From positions 1 through 42,679 of the forward strand of contig JAHBSH010000012.1 in NCBI GenBank assembly GCA_019639215.1: 42,679 nt of DNA, given 5' to 3'. Below, piece after piece: positions 9,723 to 17,670 of the stretch; position 1 is the stretch's first letter; the number at the start of each line of letters is the position of its first letter. The notes beneath the pieces are model-generated. The model was not told where the DNA came from and searched no databases. It saw only the letters and a program-made list of their open reading frames with translations. The stretch comes from Acidobacteriota bacterium (lineage in GTDB: Bacteria; Acidobacteriota; Blastocatellia; Pyrinomonadales; Pyrinomonadaceae). Made by a program: the position numbers and the translations under genes.

Positions 9723-10033
9723 CCGATGGTTATTTAAATTTCCACATAAAAGCGCCTCAAATTTACTAACCCGGGTAAAATACTGGGAAATTCAAGCGGG
9801 CTAATGATGCTTTTTCTTTCCAAACGCAATTGAAGAACGGCAGAGTCAAGCTATCAGCAAACTCGCCCCCTTTTCCGCGATGCCTTGCCGAGGCCGTTTT
9901 ACTTTTACAAACTAGAAATCTCCTATTCTCACCACTGCCTTACAAAATCAATGCAAATTGCTTTTTATTCGTCGATATATATCTGTGAATCAGTTAAGAT
10001 ACCCTTAGACTATCTCAACCAGCCCTAAGCAAT
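9723..10033. other. Intergenic region before the ECF sigma gene
   Basis: About 310 bases with no credible reading frame. No hairpin with a T-run was found at the end of the upstream gene, and no clean -35/-10 pair before the sigma gene. AT-rich stretches at 9950-10010 are the likeliest promoter position. Confidence 0.4.
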
Positions 10034-10603
10034 ATGAGTACCGCTGATGTACCGGAAATAACCAAAATACTGCATGAATGGAACAACGGCGATGCAGAAG
10101 CAGGTGAACGTCTGTTACCTTACGTTTATCAGGAATTAAAGCGGCAGGCACGTTATCTAATGTTCAGTGAGCGTTCTGATCATACCCTACAGCCAACGGC
10201 GCTCGTTCACGAAGCTTTTCTAAAGATCTCTAAACTTTCAGAGATCAAATGGAATGACCGCAAACATTTCTACAGATTTACCGCCCAGATAATGCGCCAG
10301 ATATTGGTTGACCACGCACGTCTGCATGCTGCAAAAAAAAGAGGCGGTCATACGATCCACTTCTCAATTGATGACCTGCAGATACCTGCCGGGGAACGTG
10401 CAGATGCTATTCTGCTGCTCAATGAAGCACTCGAACGACTAGCAGAGGTTGATGAACGACAGGCAAATATTGTCGAGATGCGTTATTTCGCGGGCATGAC
10501 CATTGCAGAGGTTGCTGAAGCATTGGAACTCTCTGACCGTACCGTTGCCAGAGAGTGGCACGAAGCGAGGCTTTGGCTTTTCCACGAGTTGAATCAGGAA
10601 TGA
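10034..10603 (+). CDS. ECF RNA polymerase sigma factor, Sigma70_ECF (TIGR02999-like) family
   Basis: This 189-residue sigma factor has region 2 at about residues 18-98, with the family signatures LLPYVYQELKRQAR, TLQPTALVHEAFLKI and FYRFTAQIMRQILVDHAR. Region 4 lies at about 130-185, with a helix-turn-helix around MTIAEVAEALELSDRTVAREW. This ECF type is abundant in Acidobacteriota and Planctomycetes and is commonly encoded next to Ser/Thr kinases rather than anti-sigma factors. Here a kinase gene follows after 63 bases, so the kinase probably controls or transmits to this sigma. That is known for the family in general and inferred here. The start at ATG 10034 lacks an obvious ribosome binding site. 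Confidence 0.9.
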   Translation: MSTADVPEITKILHEWNNGDAEAGERLLPYVYQELKRQARYLMFSERSDHTLQPTALVHEAFLKISKLSEIKWNDRKHFYRFTAQIMRQILVDHARLHAAKKRGGHTIHFSIDDLQIPAGERADAILLLNEALERLAEVDERQANIVEMRYFAGMTIAEVAEALELSDRTVAREWHEARLWLFHELNQE

Positions 10604-10666
10604 GATAAAAGATTCGACATGATGGCAGATTATTAATGCTCAATTCGCTTAAGAGCCAGGAAGATT

Positions 10667-12781
10667 ATGGCTAGTTCGCGTTGGAAGGAAACAAAGGAAA
10701 TTCTTCATGAAGCTCTTCGGCTTCCTTCGTCTGAGCGCGATGATTATCTTCTAAACTCCGTTCATGACACATCGATACGAGAAGAAGTAAGGAAGATCCT
10801 ATCCCACGAATCAGAAATCGAGGACTTCATGTCATTGCCGATCAATGAATTCTCAAAGGATTTTCTTCAAAATGATGCTTCGGTATATCCTTCAGCTTCT
10901 CTCATAGGACAAAAGGTCGGCAATTACGAGATCGTCCGCGAAATAGGCGGCGGTGGTATGGGAACTGTCTATCTTGCCCGTCGTGCTGATGGAAAGTTTG
11001 AGCAAACCGTGGCAATAAAGCTTCTTAGACGCGAATTTAATAACGAACGGGTCAGACGTTATTTTAGCCGCGAGAAAGAGATACAAGCTAGCCTCAATCA
11101 TCCCAATATTACCCGCCTGCTCGATTCAGGCACGACTGATGACGGTTTGCCATTCCTCGTCATGGAGTATGTCGAAGGTATTCCGGTGGATAAATTTTGT
11201 CTGTCCGCTGATCTACTTCTCGTTGAGCGTCTCAAACTATTCAATAAGATCTGTGATGCCGTGGCCGCGGCTCATCGCAGTCTAATTGTTCATCGCGATC
11301 TAAAGCCTTCTAATATTTTGATCGATGAGCTTGGCGAGCCTAAACTACTGGATTTTGGCATCTCCAAGATACTAGCAAGCGATGTCGGAAATGATGATGC
11401 CGGAACTATGCTCGGTGCAATGACGCCTGAATACGCCTCTCCCGAACAGATAATGGGTGAACCGCTAACCACGGCTACTGACATATACAGCCTCGGCGTG
11501 ATCCTTTTCAAGATACTCACAGGCACCGGACCTTACTCATTGGAAAGCAGGACAAACGGCAATTTGTTGAAGAAGATAGTCGATAGCGAAACAATTTTAG
11601 CTAGTGAAGCTTCGGTTGGGTCAGACATGATCGGCAAGATCCAGGCGTTTGAATTGAAAGGCGATCTCGACACTATAATTTCAAAATCCCTACACAAAGA
11701 CCCGGAGAAAAGATATACCTCAGTCGAACAATTTAAAACCGACATATGGCGGTTCATCGACGGTGATCCCATCATTGCCCGCCCTGTAACTTTTCAATAT
11801 AGGGCGAGAAAGTTTTTCCAACGAAATAAGCTAGCGGCAACTTCTGCGGCTTTGATCATTATAAGTTTGTTGAGCGGGGTTGCGATTGCTCTGTGGCAGG
11901 CGAATGTTGCATGGGAGCAGGCCGCCATAGCGATTGAGTCACAAAAAAGATCTGACAGCGAAAAAGAAAAAGCCGAAAAAATGAGTCGGTTTATGTTCAA
12001 GGTTTTTTCTTACGCAAACCCTGCCTGGTATGCGGAAGGTTATAAAACAGGCGGGCAGGCACGGGTCTTGGACGCGCTTGAGGGACTCGCAAGCGAGATC
12101 GAAACCGAATTTGAAGGAGAAATTGATATTCAGGCCGAACTCCATCACAGATTTGCCGAAGTCTATGGCAGGGTCGCATCCTATGACACCGAACCTGAAA
12201 AACGTGACGAGATGAGGGAAAAGTCCAATCACCATATTTGCCGTGCATTGGAACTCCGCCGTCGGTTCTACGGCGAATGGCATGAACTGGTCGCCAAAGA
12301 CCTATATTTTGGACAGGGCTGCTTTAGCAAAGACATTACCGAAAAGGCTGTCATATTAAATAAGGCTATCGCGATGATGCGCGGCACGAATCCTAATAAT
12401 CTCAACTTGCCGTATATGCTTCACGATTACGCATCCGGCCTCACGATGCCTCCCGAAAAAACGGAAAATCACGGCATTTATCTTCGAGCGGTCGATCCGC
12501 CGGTGAGTGAAAACAAATATCAGATCGCCGAAAAATACCTGCGTGAGGCATTGCCGATCTTTCGACAGCAGTACAAAGAGGACAACATCGCAATTATTGT
12601 TTCCGAATGCCAGCTTTCATATATTTTGGCAATGCAGGACAAATGGACTGATTTCGATGAGCATTTTGCCGTTTGCCGGAACGGCGAACCGGAGATAAGA
12701 AGACATCAAACAAATTCAATAATTAAAACGTCGCTTGATCTGACCAAAGAAGTACTGGCTGAAAAGGGCATCACAAATTGA
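10667..12781 (+). CDS. Transmembrane Ser/Thr protein kinase with C-terminal helical-repeat domain
   Basis: A 704-residue Hanks-type kinase. An about 80-residue N-terminal helical segment (W..TKEILHEALRLPSSERDDYL) is typical of kinases partnered with TIGR02999 sigmas. The kinase domain spans about 87-375, with the Gly-rich loop GGGGMG, catalytic Lys118 (VAIK), HRD at 209-211 and DFG at 229-231; all key residues are present, so it should be active. One membrane segment lies at about 388-410. The remaining about 290 residues should be outside the cytoplasmic membrane and are helical, but depart from clear TPR consensus. They end in a Cys-containing stretch. The start is ATG 10667 with AGGA about eight bases upstream. 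It forms a sigma-kinase pair with the gene before it. The ligand is unknown. Confidence 0.92.
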   Translation: MASSRWKETKEILHEALRLPSSERDDYLLNSVHDTSIREEVRKILSHESEIEDFMSLPINEFSKDFLQNDASVYPSASLIGQKVGNYEIVREIGGGGMGTVYLARRADGKFEQTVAIKLLRREFNNERVRRYFSREKEIQASLNHPNITRLLDSGTTDDGLPFLVMEYVEGIPVDKFCLSADLLLVERLKLFNKICDAVAAAHRSLIVHRDLKPSNILIDELGEPKLLDFGISKILASDVGNDDAGTMLGAMTPEYASPEQIMGEPLTTATDIYSLGVILFKILTGTGPYSLESRTNGNLLKKIVDSETILASEASVGSDMIGKIQAFELKGDLDTIISKSLHKDPEKRYTSVEQFKTDIWRFIDGDPIIARPVTFQYRARKFFQRNKLAATSAALIIISLLSGVAIALWQANVAWEQAAIAIESQKRSDSEKEKAEKMSRFMFKVFSYANPAWYAEGYKTGGQARVLDALEGLASEIETEFEGEIDIQAELHHRFAEVYGRVASYDTEPEKRDEMREKSNHHICRALELRRRFYGEWHELVAKDLYFGQGCFSKDITEKAVILNKAIAMMRGTNPNNLNLPYMLHDYASGLTMPPEKTENHGIYLRAVDPPVSENKYQIAEKYLREALPIFRQQYKEDNIAIIVSECQLSYILAMQDKWTDFDEHFAVCRNGEPEIRRHQTNSIIKTSLDLTKEVLAEKGITN

Positions 12782-12821
12782 TGCCGCAAAGTAAGTACAA
12801 AACTTCCCTTCATGCAAAATC

Positions 12822-12848
12822 AGGCAGATCGGGGAATCTGCCTTGTAC
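12822..12848 (+). terminator. Probable terminator hairpin after the kinase gene
   Basis: An 8-bp perfect stem (AGGCAGAT at 12822-12829 with ATCTGCCT at 12836-12843) has a 6-base loop. Only a short TTG run follows, so termination may be incomplete. Confidence 0.45.
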
Positions 12849-12949
12849 CAATACCGTTGCATTGCCGAACGCGAATAAATCAATTAATATGTTAGGTTTA
12901 GTAAATTCAGACAGTTTGTCATTAATTTTAGATCTTATTTGAGAGCGTT

Positions 12950-14002
12950 ATGAAAAAAGTAGGAATATTAGTGGGGCGTGAAGTTACGTTTCCAGAATCA
13001 ATAATCAACAGCATTAATGAAAAAAGCGGTGGAAAGGTCGTCGCTGAAATGGTAAAGGTTGGCGGTGTCCGTCTGGACGAGCCGAAGAAATACGACGTTA
13101 TCATTGACCGCATCTCGCATGAGGTTCCGTATTATCGCGCGATGCTCAAGCGGATGGCTCTGGAAGGAACATATATCATCAACAATCCTTTCTGGTGGTC
13201 GGCAGATGACAAGTTCTTTAATTTCAGCCTGGCGGCAAAGATAGGCGTAGCAATACCAAAGACCGTTCTTTTGCCTCAGCACGCATACATTAAAGACATC
13301 ACTAGCGAATCGCTCCGCAATCTGGAGTTTCCTATCGACTGGGAAGGCATCGTCAATTATGTCGGCTTTCCGGCGTTTCTGAAACCGCATGACGGCGGCG
13401 GCTGGAAGAACGTATCCAAGATCAATTCGCTTGAGGAACTTTGGAGCGAATACAATCAGTCCGGAACGCTCTGTATGACATTACAGGAAGGCATCGAATA
13501 CGATCAGTTTGTGCGCTGTTACTGCGTCGGGCAGGAAAAGGTCTTGATCATGCCTTATGATCCTTCGAAGCCGTATCTTTCAGGCGAACAATATCACAAT
13601 GCAGAAAACTATCTCTCGCCGGAACTTCACAAACGTGTAGAACAGGACGTTATAACCATCTGCAAAGCTTTGGGCTATGACCTGAACACGGTTGAATTCG
13701 CGATCAAGGACGGAATTCCGTATGCGATAGATTTTATGAATCCGGCTCCGGATGCAGAACTCGCGTCTGTCGGTGAGTACAATCACAATTGGATCGTGGA
13801 TAATATGACCGATTTCATCTTGAAAAAGCTTGAACAGGACGTAGAGACCACAGAATACAAATGGTCGGCTTTGCTGAATCCTCCTGCCAAAAAACAGGCA
13901 TCGGCAAAAACAACACCAACGCCCGCAGCCAAAACGGTTAAAGCTCCGGCGGCAAAGAAAACCGCTAAACCAAAAGCGAAAGCAAAGAAGACATCACAAT
14001 AA
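12950..14002 (+). CDS. ATP-grasp-like protein with Lys/Ala/Pro-rich tail
   Basis: The 350-residue product looks like an ATP-grasp ligase of the RimK/glutathione-synthase type. An N-terminal pre-ATP-grasp segment (GILVGREVTFPES) is followed by a lid region with FPAFLKPHDGGGWKNV near residues 140-155. VEFAIKDG.PYAIDFMNPAPD at about 245-265 supplies acidic and Asn residues where Mg-ATP is normally bound. No amino-acid or peptide substrate can be assigned. Residues about 310-350 are a repetitive Lys/Ala/Pro/Thr tail resembling histone H1 (AKKTAKPKAKAKKTSQ), which could bind nucleic acid or polyanions. The start at ATG 12950 follows GAGAG. The gene is alone, with a hairpin on either side. The fold call is from motifs by eye; the tail is directly visible. 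Confidence 0.7.
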   Translation: MKKVGILVGREVTFPESIINSINEKSGGKVVAEMVKVGGVRLDEPKKYDVIIDRISHEVPYYRAMLKRMALEGTYIINNPFWWSADDKFFNFSLAAKIGVAIPKTVLLPQHAYIKDITSESLRNLEFPIDWEGIVNYVGFPAFLKPHDGGGWKNVSKINSLEELWSEYNQSGTLCMTLQEGIEYDQFVRCYCVGQEKVLIMPYDPSKPYLSGEQYHNAENYLSPELHKRVEQDVITICKALGYDLNTVEFAIKDGIPYAIDFMNPAPDAELASVGEYNHNWIVDNMTDFILKKLEQDVETTEYKWSALLNPPAKKQASAKTTPTPAAKTVKAPAAKKTAKPKAKAKKTSQ

Positions 14003-14025
14003 ATGATCTTTGAGGGAAAATGAGA

Positions 14026-14065
14026 AGGCCATCTGAAAAGCAGTTTTTCGGATGGCCTCTTTAAT
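14026..14065. terminator. Bidirectional intrinsic terminator
   Basis: A 14-bp stem with one G-T pair (14026-14039 with 14045-14058) and a 5-base loop separates the converging ATP-grasp and TPR membrane genes. Short T-rich or A-rich flanks are present on the two sides. Confidence 0.8.
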
Positions 14066-14081
14066 TGGACGAGTTATCGTT

Positions 14082-15521
14082 TCAGTTATCGTCGGTCGAA
14101 AGGGCCTCAAAAGGTATTCTCCTTTCGAGCATTCGTTTACCAAATCCTGTCAGCATCCATCCGGCTAAAGCGAACAGCGAGACTGTCCAACCGATGTTAG
14201 TTATCGTCGTCACGTCTATCAAAAGACCGATCAGTATAGTTGGAAACCCGATAATTGCTGCAAGAAAGAATCTTCTCTGCCATCTGTCCACCGAATCATA
14301 AAGATTTACCCGACTTACCTCTAATTCCATATACTCGTCATCACTGTTGATACGAGTAAAATACTCGACCTCGCCACGCGTCCAACGTCGAAGCGACGGA
14401 AGTGTTGCAAGCCTGTTCGCCGCGGCAAAATTATGTATGACGTGAGCGATCTTGCCTTCTCTGAGCGCAACCTCCGCTAAACCTCGTAAAGCGAGAAATG
14501 TTTCGCCAACTATCTCCGTAGAATGACGAAAAACACGTGCCGCCCGGCGCCAATCACCTATCTGCACATAGGTTTCACCTATCCGTGCCAGCAGGTCAGC
14601 GTCCATGCCTGCTCTTCTTTCCGCAAGCCGCATCATCGCCTGAGAGCGCCGAAAAACTCTGTCATCACGTTCGACCGCTGCGAAAGCTTGCAGGCATCTG
14701 GAAAACTCCAGAAGTAGCCAACCGTCTGGCGGTGCGGCCAAGGCTGCACGGCGAAAGGCTTCTAATGATTGCGGAAGCGATCCTGACAATCTCAACTCAT
14801 TAGCAAGCCTTCTCAGGTTCGAGGCTTTTTCAGGATCAGAGGACTTTCCGTCAATATCATTCTTTCTTCTTAACAGACGTTTGCGGATCGAAGATTCCAG
14901 CACGTCAAAAGACGGCAGGTCGTTGCTCTTTGTTTTGACACGAAGATCAGACAAAGTAAGCAGATAATCACGGAGCTCAAGTGACCGGCCATCCATTACT
15001 TCAGTTGGAATAAGCGGAAGGAGTTTTTTGATCAACCGACGATAAGATTCTCCTCCTGATGTAAGCGTGATAACGGTTCCCTTTCCGCGAAACGTGGTGC
15101 TGTATCTGTACATGACGCGACCGCCTCGTCTAAGTGAGCGGACCATTTGTGTATCAACCTGCTCAATGTCCGAAAGCCTGAGCCAGTATCTTGACCTGTT
15201 GAGTATCCGCCAAACTCGCGGAGCGATACCGTCTCTAACCAAACGTTTGCCGTCAAATCTCACTCTGTCGGTCGCAGCGAGAACCGGAATTATTATCCAC
15301 GTAAGTAAAAGCAGAATAAATCCGGACGTCTCATGATCGAGATAGAGAAGAAAAGCTGAGGCAAAACTGAAGACAAAGAATGCACCAAAATATGCCGCGG
15401 TACCGACCCTGAGCGATCCAATACTACGCTTTTCGTCGTTTAAGGAATCAGCCGTTACTTTTACGGCTTGCCTTTCGTTATTTTGGGTTTCTGTATTCAC
15501 TGTGAAATAAACACTGTCCAC
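14082..15521 (-). CDS. Membrane protein with PH-like region and TPR-like helices
   Basis: I do not recognise this 479-residue protein as a named family. After a polar N-terminus, two membrane segments (about 43-62 and 66-84) lead into a region with the look of a bacterial PH domain (about 85-170: VRFDGKRLVRDG, then strands around YSTTFRGKGTVITL). A helical, TPR-like section follows at about 215-400 (LARIGETYVQIGDWRRAARVF). Two more membrane segments lie near the C-terminus (about 425-465). The topology implies both soluble parts face the cytosol. The start is uncertain: GTG at 15521 has no Shine-Dalgarno sequence, and an in-frame GTG at 15500 is an alternative. It is probably transcribed alone, because a terminator (15564-15596) sits just upstream on the same strand. 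The role is unknown. Confidence 0.6.
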   Translation of the reverse strand: MDSVYFTVNTETQNNERQAVKVTADSLNDEKRSIGSLRVGTAAYFGAFFVFSFASAFLLYLDHETSGFILLLLTWIIIPVLAATDRVRFDGKRLVRDGIAPRVWRILNRSRYWLRLSDIEQVDTQMVRSLRRGGRVMYRYSTTFRGKGTVITLTSGGESYRRLIKKLLPLIPTEVMDGRSLELRDYLLTLSDLRVKTKSNDLPSFDVLESSIRKRLLRRKNDIDGKSSDPEKASNLRRLANELRLSGSLPQSLEAFRRAALAAPPDGWLLLEFSRCLQAFAAVERDDRVFRRSQAMMRLAERRAGMDADLLARIGETYVQIGDWRRAARVFRHSTEIVGETFLALRGLAEVALREGKIAHVIHNFAAANRLATLPSLRRWTRGEVEYFTRINSDDEYMELEVSRVNLYDSVDRWQRRFFLAAIIGFPTILIGLLIDVTTITNIGWTVSLFALAGWMLTGFGKRMLERRIPFEALSTDDN

Positions 15522-15563
15522 TGATATTGAAGAATATCATATTTGCAGCCTTTGAACTCACAT

Positions 15564-15596
15564 AAGAAAAACCCGACATCGTCTTTGATGCCGGGT
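15564..15596 (-). terminator. Intrinsic terminator of the YfgM-like gene
   Basis: On the minus strand an ACCCGGCATC-type stem (15571-15580 with 15587-15596, one mismatch) is followed by a T-run at 15564-15570. Confidence 0.75.
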
Positions 15597-15620
15597 CAAA
15601 TATCAGTATTTATTTTGAAC

Positions 15621-16478
15621 TTACATACCAAAAGTTGAGAGATCCAACGGTTCGGGGGTAGGAAGCTCTTTTGCTTTTTCAGGGGACAGTTCTTCCAGTT
15701 TCTCCCTTGCTTTTTGAACTGTTGAAGATGGTGCCACGGCTTTGCCCTCCAGATCCTTCGCCTCAGAGGCCTTTTTGACCAGATCGAAAAGCGTATTCAC
15801 GGCATCATCCTTTTTCTCCTGCTTTTCAAAGATACCGGCAAGTTCAAAACTTATTGTTTCTTTGGCCAATATCGGATCAGGCATATCAAGAAGTTCTTTG
15901 TACAAAGCGGCTGCAACGTCGTATTGTCCCATGTCGGCTCTTGCCTGCGCTAAAGCAAATTTTGCCATCGTTCCGGCTTCGCCGCCAGATTTGGACAATG
16001 CCTCTAATTCAACAACACCCGCGTCACGGTCTATCAGCAGACGATTGGTCGCGGCAAAATATTTCGCTTTTTCGCCAACGGCACCGCCAAATTTTTCAGT
16101 GACCGCATTGAATGCCTGTATCGCTGCTTCTGACCGCTCTTTAACGGTCTTGAATGTCTTTTCTTCCGAGCCTGCCGGTGGTGCAATGTCTGTAATCCTT
16201 GCCTGAGAGGTAACGATCGCTTTACCCAAAGCTAATTGAGCCTCTGCATCACCCTTTCGGTTCCAGGAAACAAAGATCCATGCAATGATCGCGACCACTA
16301 CAAGAGCACCTATCAAATATAGTATGTTCCTTCCCTGTCCTTCGAGCTTGTTGCCCAAATTCTCGAGCGGGGTCGAAAGCTTTTCCTGGAAAGCATCACG
16401 GTAAACCGGTTTATTGCCGCCTTTTTCTTCATTAGGCGTGTCCGGTAGGTTCTCAAAACGTCTTTTCTTTCGTGCCAT
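15621..16478 (-). CDS. YfgM-like membrane-anchored TPR protein
   Basis: A 285-residue protein with a Lys/Arg-rich cytosolic N-terminus, one membrane segment at about 51-71 and an extracytoplasmic region of TPR-like helices (for example MAKFALAQARADMGQYDVAAALYKEL) ending in a Pro/Glu-rich tail. This is the architecture of YfgM (TPR_21), an accessory subunit at the SecYEG translocon that works with periplasmic chaperones. That function is known for E. coli and inferred here. The open frame continues 46 codons further upstream, but those codons read Cys- and Phe-rich noise, so ATG 16478 (MARKKRRF) is chosen. It lacks a Shine-Dalgarno sequence; a 16-bp perfect palindrome occupies that place. It is divergent from the RpoE-type sigma gene and terminated at 15564-15596. 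Confidence 0.75.
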   Translation of the reverse strand: MARKKRRFENLPDTPNEEKGGNKPVYRDAFQEKLSTPLENLGNKLEGQGRNILYLIGALVVVAIIAWIFVSWNRKGDAEAQLALGKAIVTSQARITDIAPPAGSEEKTFKTVKERSEAAIQAFNAVTEKFGGAVGEKAKYFAATNRLLIDRDAGVVELEALSKSGGEAGTMAKFALAQARADMGQYDVAAALYKELLDMPDPILAKETISFELAGIFEKQEKKDDAVNTLFDLVKKASEAKDLEGKAVAPSSTVQKAREKLEELSPEKAKELPTPEPLDLSTFGM

Positions 16479-16483
16479 TGTTA

Positions 16484-16499
16484 AAAAATTGCAATTTTT
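16484..16499. promoter_or_regulatory. 16-bp perfect palindrome at the YfgM-like start
   Basis: AAAAATTGCAATTTTT is its own reverse complement. It ends six bases before ATG 16478, where a ribosome binding site would be expected. It could be a repressor operator or an mRNA hairpin covering the start. AT-rich palindromes also occur by chance. Confidence 0.35.
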
Positions 16500-16644
16500 G
16501 CTTGCGGAATCGTTATATACTTGTGCAAAGCGGTTTTGTCCAAAATTGTTAATGTATCGTAAAAATACGGTTAGGGCAAACCAGGAACACGGGCATTTAC
16601 GGGCTTTGCCGGACAATATCTTATAAATTTTATTTTAATGTCCG

Positions 16645-16672
16645 GGAACTTTTTAGCCAAAACGGTGTCTAA
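16645..16672 (+). promoter_or_regulatory. ECF (RpoE-type) promoter, probably autoregulatory
   Basis: GGAACTT at 16645-16651, a 15-base spacer and GTCTAA at 16667-16672 match the classic RpoE-type ECF promoter closely. It reads into the ECF sigma gene, so the sigma very probably drives its own expression. Transcription would start near 16679, downstream of the first possible ATG (16638). Confidence 0.75.
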
Positions 16673-16745
16673 CGTATTAGCCGGGAACAAAACCGGCGGT
16701 ATAGCGACCGGTGATCCGACCGGTAAAACAAACGGAACGCGGGTA

Positions 16746-17399
16746 ATGGTCTTCTCAAGGTCGATCACTTTTGACGACGAAGATATCGGAAATGCCGTTG
16801 CGGCGGCAGGATTTTCCTCTGTGACCCGTGATGCCGAAACAGAGTTCATAACGGCCCTGCAGGCCGAAGAACCGGAAGCGTTTGAAAAATTGATAGACCG
16901 ATATTCGGACGAGATCTACGGTCTTTTATACCGAATAACGGAGGATGCCGAGGAAGCCGGTGACCTGACCCAGGAAACATTCATAAGCGCGGTCAAGGCC
17001 GTGAAGAGTTTCCGAGGTGAATCAGAATTGAAAACATGGCTGTTCAGGATAGCTCTGAATCATTCTCGTAACCGGTTTCGATGGTGGAACCGCCGGGGAC
17101 GTAACATTACGGTCTCTCTGGATGCTGAGATAGGCGAGAGCAAAACTCCGATGAGCGAAATGATCGGTTCGTCCGCATCGACGCCTGAGGAGACCGCTAT
17201 TAGAAATGAACAGCAAAGAGAACTGGCAAAGGCTCTAAAAGAATTGCCTGAACAGTTCAGAGAAGCGGTCATATTATGTGACATCGAGGGGTTGAGTTAT
17301 CAGGAGATCGCCGACACGCTTGAGATAAACGTGGGAACGGTAAGATCAAGAATAGCAAGGGGCCGTGAAGAGCTCCGACGCAAGCTAAAGGATATTTGA
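16746..17399 (+). CDS. RpoE-type ECF sigma factor
   Basis: A group-4 sigma of 217 residues. Region 2 (about residues 30-110) carries FEKLIDRYSDEIYGLLYRI, DAEEAGDLTQETFISAVK and FRGESELKTWLFRIALNHSRNR. Region 4 (about 155-215) carries ELPEQFREAVILCDIEGLSY followed by a helix-turn-helix EIADTLEINVGTVRSRIARGREEL. These are the hallmarks of SigW/RpoE-like sigmas. The frame is open from ATG 16638, but that start lies before an ECF promoter at 16645-16672 and gives a 36-residue Gly/Thr/Asn-rich extension foreign to the family, so ATG 16746 is chosen. The implied leader of about 67 bases contains a GCCGG/CCGGC hairpin. The zinc-finger anti-sigma gene lies 271 bases downstream. Envelope stress is the likely signal, by analogy. 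Confidence 0.9.
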   Translation: MVFSRSITFDDEDIGNAVAAAGFSSVTRDAETEFITALQAEEPEAFEKLIDRYSDEIYGLLYRITEDAEEAGDLTQETFISAVKAVKSFRGESELKTWLFRIALNHSRNRFRWWNRRGRNITVSLDAEIGESKTPMSEMIGSSASTPEETAIRNEQQRELAKALKELPEQFREAVILCDIEGLSYQEIADTLEINVGTVRSRIARGREELRRKLKDI

Positions 17400-17401
17400 G
17401 A

Positions 17402-17633
17402 ATTGAACAGGGACCGAACGCGAGCAGGCTGTGTTTATTAAACGTATCGGTGCCAAACGAGAGGTCTGAACCAGCAAGTTTCGCGGGTGAGGTATTGATT
17501 AAGTTCGAAACGGTTCTTTTACAGTTGACCAGCAACTCAACCGGTGAGTTCCGGACGGGCAAGATCGGCCCTTCATTGTGAAAACGTGGCTTTCAGCATA
17601 ATAGGCAGTCTTTCGCCCAAGCCCCTGTTCAAT
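17402..17633. other. Inverted-repeat-bounded, probably structured intergenic element
   Basis: The space between sigma and anti-sigma holds no credible gene. It is bounded by an 11-bp perfect inverted repeat (ATTGAACAGGG at 17402-17412, its complement at 17623-17633). Inside are two further perfect 6-bp hairpin stems (17478-17483 with 17506-17511; 17534-17539 with 17545-17550), each preceded by the same octamer ACCAGCAA (17470 and 17528). This layout suggests a closed multi-branch RNA in the sigma/anti-sigma transcript, or a small remnant element. No known riboswitch or RNA family was recognised. Confidence 0.4.
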
Positions 17634-17670
17634 ATATGTTTATCTTCCACTTAGAGGGGTCGAAAAAACC

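Noticed and set aside
17396-17581. 61-codon frame from TTG in the sigma/anti-sigma gap
   Set aside because: TTG start inside the sigma stop region, no ribosome binding site, no recognisable pattern. The inverted-repeat structure explains the region better.
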